Origin: Ignavibacteriales bacterium | GTDB taxonomy: Bacteria > Bacteroidota > Ignavibacteria > Ignavibacteriales > Ignavibacteriaceae | Reading direction: 5' to 3' | Assembly (NCBI GenBank): GCA_020061995.1 | Contig: JAGUXE010000018.1 | Span: 20,653 to 84,652, forward strand | Length of the DNA stretch: 64,000 nt | Shown: piece after piece, positions 35,447-44,029 of the stretch | Layout: every line of letters begins with the position of its first letter | How positions within the stretch are numbered: position 1 is the first letter of the stretch | The notes under the pieces: model-generated | Databases searched by the model: none | Seen by the model: only the letters and a program-made list of their open reading frames with translations | What the model was told of the DNA's origin: nothing | Program-made: the position numbers and the translations under genes

Positions 35447-36838
35447 CTATTCTTTCCAATTTCTTTGAAACATATAATAAGCCGGTCGGGCTCGCCATTC
35501 GTCAAGTCCATCATTATCGGTATCGGGAGTGACTGCGATTATTCCCCACCATTCTTCATTTGAGTAACCGTCAGGATGACTACCTGTATTATACCCGCCA
35601 TAATCATGAGTAAAAGGATTTGTATCTTTCCACCACTCATCCGTAAATTCAAAAACAGTTCCGCCGATACAAATATCTGAAGCATTTCTAATTTGCATCC
35701 AATTTAAACTATCAAACGAAGCTTGTGTAGCTTCATAAAGCGTTTTTGTTCGGTTATCGAGCGCATCAATTCCCCATTCACTCATATAAACCGGTTTTGT
35801 TGATTTGCTCCGATAGTCTGCGAAGTATGATGTAAAATCATATTGATAAGCATTACTCGCCCAAAGGTCCATATAGGTCAGCGAAGCATCATCTGCATTT
35901 TTGGAAGCACTTCCGATATTGTAGAATCCACCATTACTTGCGCAAACCGGACGATAATTCTCCCCTTCGATTTTATAAGCTTCAATGGCCATTTCCTGCA
36001 CGAGAGTATACCAATCCGAATTATTACCGTTCTGATAATTTTGTTCGTTACCGAGATTCCACATCAGCACAGCGGGGTAATCCTTTAGTTCAAGCACCAT
36101 TCTTTGAAAGCCTTCTAAGATTTTTTGACGTTCTGTTGAATTCGAAAGATCTACTCCATAATTAACCCAATAACTAACCACCACATAAATTCCGTATTGT
36201 TGAGCTTTGTTTAAAAGATAAGAAGATGCCCCGCTGTAAGTTCGAATTGTATTTGCATTAAGCGAGCGAAGATACTCAAATGATCTGTCGATTATTTTAT
36301 CGGGCACACCATTGCCGCCTATAGGAACCGGAGAGAATGCAACTCCTTTAACTATAAAAGGAGAATAGATTCCATCACCATCAAAATCTGTTTCCAAAAC
36401 TTTCCTGTTAATTCTTATTTTTCCTTTGCTAAGAGGCTTTACAGAAGGGACGGAATAACTTCTTCTATTGAGAGCTGGGAACATAGAAGCAACTCCGTTA
36501 ACCGGTTTAGGCACTTCAATATCTTTTGTTTGATAACCAACTTTTTCAAAACGTAATGTGTGTTTACCCGAGGGGAAATTATCGAATCGAAATAATCCGT
36601 TTGCGTCAGACCAACCCGGTTCAGTTTGTGTTGAAGTGATGATTGTAATTTTTACATCAGCAAGGGGTGCATTCTCAAGATTGGTTACCCGTCCTGAGAT
36701 TACAGAAGGACTTTCATAAACTTCTTCATCTGTAGGTTTAGAACATCCGAAGAAAAGCAGAAGTAATAAAACGGAAAGGAGAGAAAACTTAGTAATGTTT
36801 CGTTTTCTTAAAAAAGAAAATTTTACATCAAATCCCAA
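35447..36838 (-). CDS. Lipoprotein glycoside hydrolase with carboxypeptidase-regulatory-like domain
   Basis: This 463-residue lipoprotein has lipobox FFGC (Cys32), a CarboxypepD_reg-like beta domain (about 45-110) and a TIM-barrel glycosidase domain (about 155-460). In the latter, MWNLGNEQNY places the acid/base Glu after beta-4, and PVYMSEWGID supplies the nucleophile Glu. The barrel resembles GH2 and GH72-like beta-glucan enzymes; the exact family cannot be fixed by eye. It is in an operon with the ROK kinase (16-bp overlap) and a sugar transporter, so it should release sugars outside the inner membrane for uptake. Confidence 0.8.
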   Translation of the reverse strand: MGFDVKFSFLRKRNITKFSLLSVLLLLLFFGCSKPTDEEVYESPSVISGRVTNLENAPLADVKITIITSTQTEPGWSDANGLFRFDNFPSGKHTLRFEKVGYQTKDIEVPKPVNGVASMFPALNRRSYSVPSVKPLSKGKIRINRKVLETDFDGDGIYSPFIVKGVAFSPVPIGGNGVPDKIIDRSFEYLRSLNANTIRTYSGASSYLLNKAQQYGIYVVVSYWVNYGVDLSNSTERQKILEGFQRMVLELKDYPAVLMWNLGNEQNYQNGNNSDWYTLVQEMAIEAYKIEGENYRPVCASNGGFYNIGSASKNADDASLTYMDLWASNAYQYDFTSYFADYRSKSTKPVYMSEWGIDALDNRTKTLYEATQASFDSLNWMQIRNASDICIGGTVFEFTDEWWKDTNPFTHDYGGYNTGSHPDGYSNEEWWGIIAVTPDTDNDGLDEWRARPAYYMFQRNWKE

Positions 36839-37827
36839 TTCTCAACCTCCGTCTTTTGAGCCGGGGCATGATTTAGTTCATTCAAGATTAAAGCTGCTGC
36901 GCCTAGAACAGCTGCATTTCCCTCAGTTAAAGCTGATGGAATAATTTTAACTTTATTCTTGAAAATATTTAGGATGTTTTCTTCCATATATTTTCTAACC
37001 GGCACAAGAATGTACTCCCCGGCTGATGCAAGTCCGCCAAATAGTATAATTGCTTCAGGACTAGTATAATTAACTGCATCAGCTAAAGCTTTACCAAGAA
37101 TAAACCCGGTATAATCGAAAGCAGCCAATGCAATTGTATCTCCAGCTACTGCAGCTTCATAAATGGATTTAGATGTTAAATCATTAAAGGAAATATTTCG
37201 TAAGCCGCTTTGTGTTGATTTATTCGCTAGAAGTTCAAATACTGTGCGGCGAATTCCCGTTGCAGAAGCATAAGTTTCCAGACAGCCCTTACGACCACAA
37301 CCACACTCTCTTCCATTCGGCACAACACAAACATGACCTATTTCACCCGCAAAGCCATCATGTCCATAAATTAATTTCCCGTTTGCTACTATTCCGCTAC
37401 CCAATCCGGTGCCAAGAGTAATTACAATAAAATCCTTCATTCCCTTAGCGGCACCAAACTGCATTTCACCAATAGCTGCGGCGTTCGCATCGTTTGTTAT
37501 TGCAACCGGAACTTGAAAATATTTTTTTACGATTTCGATTACATTAACCGTCCCCCAATTTAAGTTTGGGGGTTGCTCAACTGTTCCCTTGTAATAATTA
37601 GCATTCGGTGCACCGATTCCAATCCCGATAATATCAGACAATTCCGGGGATTCAGTAATAGTTTCTTTGACCTTATAGAAAAGACGGTCAAATAAGTTTT
37701 CAGCCGGTTCATGTGAATTTGTCGGAATCACACCTTCGTTGAGGCAAACACCTCTCTTATCTATAAAACCAAATACTGTATTGGTTCCCCCAATATCTAT
37801 TCCAAGAACTAATTCTTTTTGTGACAT
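36823..37827 (-). CDS. ROK family sugar kinase (glucokinase-like)
   Basis: This 334-residue ROK protein has the phosphate-binding start GIDIGGTNTVFGFID, the catalytic Asp in ITNDANAAAIGE near residue 118, the GTGLGSGIV loop, and the zinc motif GHVCVVPNGRECGCGRKGCLETYAS near 175-200. No N-terminal HTH is present, so it is a kinase rather than a repressor. Phosphorylation of glucose or a related hexose is likely, since a FucP-type transporter precedes it and a glycosidase follows with overlap. The three genes form one minus-strand operon. Confidence 0.9.
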   Translation of the reverse strand: MSQKELVLGIDIGGTNTVFGFIDKRGVCLNEGVIPTNSHEPAENLFDRLFYKVKETITESPELSDIIGIGIGAPNANYYKGTVEQPPNLNWGTVNVIEIVKKYFQVPVAITNDANAAAIGEMQFGAAKGMKDFIVITLGTGLGSGIVANGKLIYGHDGFAGEIGHVCVVPNGRECGCGRKGCLETYASATGIRRTVFELLANKSTQSGLRNISFNDLTSKSIYEAAVAGDTIALAAFDYTGFILGKALADAVNYTSPEAIILFGGLASAGEYILVPVRKYMEENILNIFKNKVKIIPSALTEGNAAVLGAAALILNELNHAPAQKTEVENWDLM

Positions 37828-37862
37828 TCGATCCCCCTTAAAACAATTTCAAAGTACAATAA

Positions 37863-39173
37863 TTATTTTGCATATGAAGGAACATGTCCTTTGAATCCGT
37901 AATAAGCGATATAAAAATAACAAAGTACAGGAAGAATGAATGCATGATGAATTCCTATTTGATCTGCAATTGCTCCCTGTATTACAGGTACAATTGCTCC
38001 ACCAACAATAGCCATACAAAGAATTCCGGAACCCTGCCCGGTATGTTTACCTAAGCCGTCAATTGCAAGTGTAAAAATTGTAGGAAACATAATTGAATTA
38101 AATAGACCGACCGCAAGTATCGACCACATTGCAACATTTCCATTTGTTAGCATTGTAAGTACAACAAGAGCCGCTGCCACAAATGCATTAAAACCGAGAA
38201 CTGTTCCGGGTTTGATTTTTCTTTGAACAGCTGAACCTATAAATCGACCAACCATTGCGCCACCCCAATAGTAGGATACATATTTTCCGGCTTCTGCCTC
38301 TGCTAACCCTGCAATATCAACTTGCCCCAAATAATTAACCAGGAAACTACCAATAGAAACTTCAGCTCCTACATATACAAATATTCCAACGGCTCCCATT
38401 ACAAGATGTTTATATCCCCACGCACTTTTATGTTTGGAATCGTAACTAATACCGTTACCGTCAGATGAGGTTACTGAGGCTGCTTCAATTTTGGGAAGCT
38501 TTATAAATGCGAAGATTGCTGCTATTATAAATAATACTGCGGCTAATCCAAGATAGGGCGTTTGAACGGCGGCGGCTTCAGCTAATTTGTATACTTCTAC
38601 ATCTGCTTGAGACATTGCAGCGAGTTCGTCAGTAGTTTTTACTGCAACAGATAAAATCAGCAGAGAACCGAAATATGGAGCAATTGTGGTTCCTAATGAA
38701 TTGAAGGCTTGAGTTAAATTTAATCTTGAAGATGCTGTTTCAGATTTTCCTAATATTGCTACATAAGGATTAGCGGCTACCTGCAATAAAGTAATACCGG
38801 CTGCTAATACGAATAATGCCAATAGAAATACCGGATATGACCGCATCCCTGCAGCAGGATAAAAAATTAATGTGCCGATTCCGGCAGTTACTAAACCAAC
38901 TACAATTCCGCGTTGATAACCAATTTTTTCAACTATTTTACCTGATGGAAGAGATACAATAAAATAGGCAGTGAAAAAACTGAATTGAATTAACATCGCT
39001 TGTGTATAATTTAGATCGAATACAGCTTTTAAGTGAGGAATTAAAATATCATTCAGGCATGTTAAGAATCCCCAAATGAAAAATAGTGATGTTAATGTAG
39101 TTAAAGCGAAACTGTAGTTCTGTCCGTTTCCGGATGTTGACCGAGATGATGATGCGGGTGCTGACGCAGCCAT
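37863..39173 (-). CDS. FucP/GluP-type sugar:proton symporter (MFS)
   Basis: This 436-residue MFS transporter has 12 predicted helices. [19 protein letters not shown] in helix 1 and [22 protein letters not shown] in the 2-3 region are diagnostic of the FucP/GluP (glucose, galactose, fucose) group. [14 protein letters not shown] in helix 4 is also family-specific. The first 18 residues are low-complexity Ser/Ala. An AGGAGT ribosome site precedes the ATG at 39173. As first gene of the operon it should bring in the hexose phosphorylated by the ROK kinase. Confidence 0.92.
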   Translation of the reverse strand: MAASAPASSSRSTSGNGQNYSFALTTLTSLFFIWGFLTCLNDILIPHLKAVFDLNYTQAMLIQFSFFTAYFIVSLPSGKIVEKIGYQRGIVVGLVTAGIGTLIFYPAAGMRSYPVFLLALFVLAAGITLLQVAANPYVAILGKSETASSRLNLTQAFNSLGTTIAPYFGSLLILSVAVKTTDELAAMSQADVEVYKLAEAAAVQTPYLGLAAVLFIIAAIFAFIKLPKIEAASVTSSDGNGISYDSKHKSAWGYKHLVMGAVGIFVYVGAEVSIGSFLVNYLGQVDIAGLAEAEAGKYVSYYWGGAMVGRFIGSAVQRKIKPGTVLGFNAFVAAALVVLTMLTNGNVAMWSILAVGLFNSIMFPTIFTLAIDGLGKHTGQGSGILCMAIVGGAIVPVIQGAIADQIGIHHAFILPVLCYFYIAYYGFKGHVPSYAK

Positions 39174-39590
39174 TGTTTTACTCCTGAAATTTATTTCTTC
39201 TTCAATGAAATTTGCTAATTCGTAATTAATTAAAACCTCTTTAGCCGTCTCAGCAAAACAATAATTATGCCGATAGGATAACCTCTATAATAATCGTTGA
39301 ATATCTATGAGAGGCAGTCAATATTTAACTTTATTTATTAAACTAATAAGGAATTATTATTAATTTGATAAACAAAAAAAACGCTTCTATTCTTAACTAC
39401 GTCGCAAATGAATAATAATCGATGACGGCAACATTCAAACAGTCGTCCATAAATATTATTTTCGGCATTAAACTTGTTTTATAAAATTCCTTCCTTCATT
39501 TTTAAAAAGTGAAATGGTAAAGTTAAAATAACTGGTTGTTTAATGAATGAAAATAGGAATTTTAATTCCCAATAATTGGCAATATGTAGA
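39174..39590. other. 417-bp divergent intergenic region between sugar operon and signalling operon
   Basis: This region should contain the promoters for the minus-strand transporter-ROK-glycosidase operon and the plus-strand solute-binding/kinase/regulator operon. It is AT-rich, with only a weak imperfect inverted repeat (CCTCT near 39280 and AGAGG near 39311). I looked for a sigma-54 -24/-12 element (TGGC-N8-TTGC) and saw none. No small gene is visible. Confidence 0.45.
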
Positions 39591-40898
39591 ATGAAAATCG
39601 ATAAACTCTCATATATTATAATAGCTTCGCTTCTAACAACCGTTTTTGTTTTGGTTACTTATCTATTTTCACCTTTCAGCTGGGAAAAAGGGGAAATTGT
39701 TCGCGTAACCAAAATATATTATGTAGATAACATCTCTGATTCACACAGAAAAGTCATCGCTCTCTTCAATAAAAAATATGATGGGCATATTCAAGTTGAA
39801 GCAATTAATCTTCCATTTGAAAAGTTTAGTACAAATGAAAGAAAAGAACTGCTCGCTCGTTTTTTAAGAACAAAGAGTGAAAGAATAGATGTTTTTGCGG
39901 TGGATCAAATATGGGTTCCCCGATTTGCAAAATGGGCTATTCCGGTTGACTACTATTTACGTCCCAGCACAAAAAAAGATTTTCTCAAATATGCTGCGCA
40001 ATCGTGCACTTTAGGTGATACATTAATGGCTGTTCCGTTTTATATTGACATAGCCTTAATGTATTATCGAAAAGATTTGCTAATGCAATTTCCCGATTAT
40101 CCATCGCTTCAAAAAAAGTTAAAGGAATCAATTGAGTGGTCTGACTTTCTAAGGCTTTGTCAAAATGCTGCCGTCAACAATCACCCTCCTTTTATTTTTC
40201 AAGGCGATGACTATGAGGGGTTAATATGCATCTTTACAGAATTGCTTCATGGATTAAATTCATCGATTCTATCCGGGGGAAAAATCAAAATAAACACAAA
40301 GGAAGTTATTCAAACCATTCAATTCATGATTGACATAATCCACAAATATAAAATTTCACCTGAAGAAGTTCTTCGATTCAAAGAAACACAAAGCTATAAT
40401 TATTTTGTCGAGAAAAGCGGACTCTTTTTACGAGGCTGGCCCGGAATGCAAAAAGATTTCAATGATAATATAGAATTGCATAATAAAATTGAGCCTGTTC
40501 CCGTTCCACATTTCACAGGAACAAAACCGTCATCGGTTTATGGTGGTTGGAATTTGATGGTTTCACGATATTCATCACGGCAAGCCGAGTCATTTATGTT
40601 TGTTAATTTTCTTTTAACTGATGAAGTTCAAAAAATAATGTATGAAGAAGGAACTTATCTCCCCATAAACAAATCAATTTATGAAGATACTTCCTATACA
40701 CAAAAACACCCCGAATTATTATTCTACAAATCTTTATTGGAAAAAGGGATTCATCGTCCTTTCCTTACAAATTACACCACCATTTCAGACATACTTTCAT
40801 ATTATATAAATCTCGCTCTTAAGAAAGAAATGTCTGTTGAAGAGGCATTGCGTAATGCGGATGAAAGCATCAACTCTCAACAGATTTTGTTGAAGTGA
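39591..40898 (+). CDS. Membrane-anchored extracellular solute-binding protein (family 1)
   Basis: This 435-residue protein has an N-terminal membrane anchor (residues 6-27) with no lipobox cysteine, followed by a periplasmic binding protein of the sugar type. DVFAVDQIWVPRFAKW, LMAVPFYIDIALMYYRKDLL and YGGWNLMVSRYSSRQAESFMFVNFLL match family 1 solute-binding proteins. No ABC permease or ATPase gene is adjacent. The kinase and sigma-54 regulator genes follow at 13 and 10 bp, so it probably senses a ligand for them. I start at ATG 39591; a TTG at 39576 adds five residues. Confidence 0.82.
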   Translation: MKIDKLSYIIIASLLTTVFVLVTYLFSPFSWEKGEIVRVTKIYYVDNISDSHRKVIALFNKKYDGHIQVEAINLPFEKFSTNERKELLARFLRTKSERIDVFAVDQIWVPRFAKWAIPVDYYLRPSTKKDFLKYAAQSCTLGDTLMAVPFYIDIALMYYRKDLLMQFPDYPSLQKKLKESIEWSDFLRLCQNAAVNNHPPFIFQGDDYEGLICIFTELLHGLNSSILSGGKIKINTKEVIQTIQFMIDIIHKYKISPEEVLRFKETQSYNYFVEKSGLFLRGWPGMQKDFNDNIELHNKIEPVPVPHFTGTKPSSVYGGWNLMVSRYSSRQAESFMFVNFLLTDEVQKIMYEEGTYLPINKSIYEDTSYTQKHPELLFYKSLLEKGIHRPFLTNYTTISDILSYYINLALKKEMSVEEALRNADESINSQQILLK

Positions 40899-40911
40899 GG
40901 ATGATGAATAT

Positions 40912-42390
40912 ATGAGTAAGAAATTTTCGTTCGAAAACATTAAAGAATATCATTTTGAATTTAAACACTTAACTGTTCTTTTTGTGATTTTATTCGCTTT
41001 TCAATTAGTTTTGTCGTTTGTCAACAAATCTTCAATAAGAAGTTTTTTATCGAGCACACAAGAGTGGTATCAGAAAGATTCCGCCGAGCGACTTGCAAAT
41101 CTTACAACTACTTCGCTCGAATTGTTGCTTGAAACAATTAACCCGAAAAGAAATCTAGACGATGAAGAAATTAGAAGAATTGTACAATCATTCGATATAA
41201 TTTTAAATCAACATATTCTGCAGCATAACATTGAAGATCTTTGTATTATAGTACATAAAGGAGATTCTATTTATGCCATAGATGATGGCACGGTACTATT
41301 TTCATATTTATTTGAAGAAAACTATTATCCGCCATTAACTAAAATTTCTCATACCGAAGCTGTACGCTTATATAAAAACATTAAAAGTGAAATTGTTGAT
41401 AAAGAACAGATTTACGGTTATCTGACAGATAGGCAAACCTTTCACACATTTGTCCCTTTTGTTCTACGCGGTGAATATATGGGAGCCGTTTATATGCGTA
41501 ACACTCCCGATTTTACCTTTATCACTAATCAATTAATCTCGAGTTATGATGAGACCTCCATCATTTACGTTTCACTGATTTTACTTGGATTATTGGCAAT
41601 GTATTTTATTTCGTCATACACAGTCAAGGAAAGGGATGAAGCTCAACAACGCTTAATGGAAGAACATGAAGAGAATTTGAAAAAACAATTTAACTACGAA
41701 AAAGAACTCGTTTTTACTAAAAGAATTTATCATACTCATCATAAAGCAGAGAAAGTGATGGGGTTTATAAAAGAAGATCTAAGAAATATTTCGCATGACA
41801 ACATTGATGAGATTAAATATCGTGTAACAAAATATTCCAACTTTGTATCGCGTGTAATATACGATATGAAATGGTACGACCCGCCACTTCAAACAATTAG
41901 AAATCCAATCTTTAAAACAAACATTAACGAGGTAATAAAGTTTATTGTTGAAAATATTTTCTTGCGGACTTCTAACCGCTCCATCTCTTTTGAAATAAAA
42001 CTAGATTTATCCGATACTCTTCCTATAGTTCATGTAAATGAATTTGTTGTTTGGGAAATTATCGAACCACTTATTCAAAACAGCATAGAACATGGGGGAG
42101 ATGAAAAACTAACAGTACTTATTAGCACTAATTATAAAGCGGAAATAGGAGAATCAAAAATAATTATTTCTGATAACGGTAAAGGAATTCTTCCCGAATT
42201 GTTAAAAAAAGATGATGACGGAATGAAAAGAATATTTTTGGAAAACGTTACTTCTAAAGAAAGCCCAATTCAGAATGTCGGCTACGGCTGTTATATTGCT
42301 CATGAGATTTCTAAAAGATGCGGCTGGGAAGTTGATGCCGAAAATCTACCCGATTCCGGTTGCATGTTTACAATTACCATTAACCATTAG
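40912..42390 (+). CDS. Membrane histidine kinase of a putative three-component system
   Basis: This 492-residue kinase has TM1 near residues 20-37, an extracytoplasmic domain of about 180 residues resembling Cache folds, TM2 near 216-236, a helical linker, a dimerisation helix and a HATPase domain. The N-box is PLIQNSIEHG (Asn390, His394), and SDNGKGI and GYGCYIAHEI supply the other ATPase motifs. The H-box is atypical: the usual SHELRTPL is absent and YHTHHKAEKV (His274, 276, 277) takes its place. It probably receives a signal from the solute-binding protein encoded upstream and phosphorylates the regulator encoded downstream. Which histidine is used is not evident. Confidence 0.82.
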   Translation: MSKKFSFENIKEYHFEFKHLTVLFVILFAFQLVLSFVNKSSIRSFLSSTQEWYQKDSAERLANLTTTSLELLLETINPKRNLDDEEIRRIVQSFDIILNQHILQHNIEDLCIIVHKGDSIYAIDDGTVLFSYLFEENYYPPLTKISHTEAVRLYKNIKSEIVDKEQIYGYLTDRQTFHTFVPFVLRGEYMGAVYMRNTPDFTFITNQLISSYDETSIIYVSLILLGLLAMYFISSYTVKERDEAQQRLMEEHEENLKKQFNYEKELVFTKRIYHTHHKAEKVMGFIKEDLRNISHDNIDEIKYRVTKYSNFVSRVIYDMKWYDPPLQTIRNPIFKTNINEVIKFIVENIFLRTSNRSISFEIKLDLSDTLPIVHVNEFVVWEIIEPLIQNSIEHGGDEKLTVLISTNYKAEIGESKIIISDNGKGILPELLKKDDDGMKRIFLENVTSKESPIQNVGYGCYIAHEISKRCGWEVDAENLPDSGCMFTITINH

Positions 42391-42400
42391 CAAAGAGTTT

Positions 42401-43861
42401 ATGTTTACAAACGAAAAAATCAATGTGCTCTTAATAGAAGATGAAGCTTTTGATGTAAGAAGAGTTATCAATTCAATTAAACCATTTGAAACTCAAATAC
42501 TTATTAAAAATATTGTTTCAGATGGAAAAGAAGCTCTTCAAATTATCACCTCTGCAAAAGAAGATTTTCATCTGGTGATAATGGATTTCCAGATTGCCGG
42601 TGGATTAATGGGGGAAGCATTAATTCACAAAATAAAAGAACTTGATTCTTCGATTCAGATAATCGTTATAACAAAAATGACGATAAATATAACAGACTTT
42701 AACTTTGCAAATCGTTTGCTGCAAGCCGGTGCATTTTGGTATTGCACAAAATATCCCGGAGATATTGAAGATTATATTTACCAACCTACAGATTTCATTA
42801 TAAGCATATTTAATGCATACGAGAAGTGTATTCTCGAAAGAGAACGTGCCCGCTCGAATCAAAAATTTATGAAAACGGTTCAGGATATTTTAAATCAGAA
42901 AAGAATAGTCGGCGAACATCCCTCAATGGTAAAATTAAAAGAAGCGCTACTTAAATATTCGGCTTCAAATGTTAACATGTTAATAAGGGGGGCATCGGGA
43001 ACCGGGAAAGAACTTGTTGCCTATAATCTTCATTATAACAGTAACAGAAAATTTGAAAATTTTGTCCCTATAAATTGCGGCGGACTTCCCCATGATCTTG
43101 TAGAAAGTGAATTATTCGGTTATGAAAAAGGGGCATTCACCGGTGCGGATAAAAAGAAACTTGGTCTTTTTGAAATAGCACACAAGGGAACAATTTTCCT
43201 TGATGAAGTTACAGAACTTCCGCTAAATGCTCAGGTTAAATTACTTCGAGTTATTCAAGAAGGAGAAATTGAAAAAATCGGAAGAACCGAAAAAATTAAA
43301 GTCGATGTGAGAATTATAGCCGCAACAAATCGAAATATAGAAGAAGAAGTTAAAGCTAAAAGATTTAGAGAAGACTTATATTACCGGTTAAACGTTGTCC
43401 CCATTAATGTTCCCGAATTGAAGTTCAGACGAACCGACATTCCGATTTTGATGGAATATTTCATGAACTCGCAAAAACTCGATATGCGAAAGGACAAACC
43501 GATTATCGAAGATGACGCGCTGAAAATATTCATTAACTACGACTGGCCCGGAAACGTACGTGAATTAAAAAACGTAACTCAGCGTTTCTTCTTTTTTGAT
43601 GATGAAATAATTACACCTCATGTTGCTAAACTTGCCATTGGAGCCTTTGATATTTACGAAGTTGACAAGGATGAATTTCAGGGAGTACGCTTCAATCTTG
43701 ATGAAGATGTTATGACCTTAAGAGATATTGAAAAAACCGTACGCGAAAAATATTTTAAGTTTATTCGGGATAACTCCTCCTCCGATTCCGATGCTGCAAA
43801 GAAACTTGGATTAGCACCATCAAACTATCATCGCATGGCTAAAGAACTTGGGATTAAGTAG
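42401..43861 (+). CDS. NtrC-type sigma-54-dependent response regulator
   Basis: This 486-residue activator has three parts: a receiver (acidic pair IEDE near residue 13, phospho-acceptor Asp62 in VIMDFQ), an AAA+ domain and a C-terminal Fis-type HTH (DSDAAKKLGLAPSNYHRMAKELG). In the AAA+ domain GASGTGKE is Walker A, GAFTGA the sigma-54 contact loop and GTIFLDEV Walker B. It should open sigma-54 promoters upon phosphorylation by the adjacent kinase. I use ATG 42401 because the frame extending to 42275 overlaps the kinase and adds sequence outside the receiver fold. Its targets are not identified. Confidence 0.93.
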   Translation: MFTNEKINVLLIEDEAFDVRRVINSIKPFETQILIKNIVSDGKEALQIITSAKEDFHLVIMDFQIAGGLMGEALIHKIKELDSSIQIIVITKMTINITDFNFANRLLQAGAFWYCTKYPGDIEDYIYQPTDFIISIFNAYEKCILERERARSNQKFMKTVQDILNQKRIVGEHPSMVKLKEALLKYSASNVNMLIRGASGTGKELVAYNLHYNSNRKFENFVPINCGGLPHDLVESELFGYEKGAFTGADKKKLGLFEIAHKGTIFLDEVTELPLNAQVKLLRVIQEGEIEKIGRTEKIKVDVRIIAATNRNIEEEVKAKRFREDLYYRLNVVPINVPELKFRRTDIPILMEYFMNSQKLDMRKDKPIIEDDALKIFINYDWPGNVRELKNVTQRFFFFDDEIITPHVAKLAIGAFDIYEVDKDEFQGVRFNLDEDVMTLRDIEKTVREKYFKFIRDNSSSDSDAAKKLGLAPSNYHRMAKELGIK

Positions 43862-43965
43862 TCTTTATTTATTAATTTGATAAATATTTTTTATTGAAAT
43901 AATAAATTTTGTCCGTTATATATTATGAATTATTACTTAATCAACCGAAATAGAGTAAAAATCTC

Positions 43966-43988
43966 ATCATGCTTTCGGCGTGATTTTT
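43966..43988 (+). terminator. Rho-independent terminator after the sigma-54 regulator
   Basis: ATCATGC at 43966-43972 pairs with GCGTGAT at 43978-43984 (one T-G wobble) over the 5-nt loop TTTCG and is followed by TTTTT. A-rich sequence lies before the stem. It sits about 105 bp after the regulator stop and before the CotH gene. Confidence 0.65.
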
Positions 43989-44029
43989 GAACAAGTCAGA
44001 TTTTATAATCTTTATTTAATTAGATAGTT

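Noticed and set aside
39174..39590. A sigma-54 promoter was expected next to the NtrC-type regulator operon.
   Set aside because: No TGGC-N8-TTGC element was found by eye here or at 43862-44029, so the targets are likely elsewhere.
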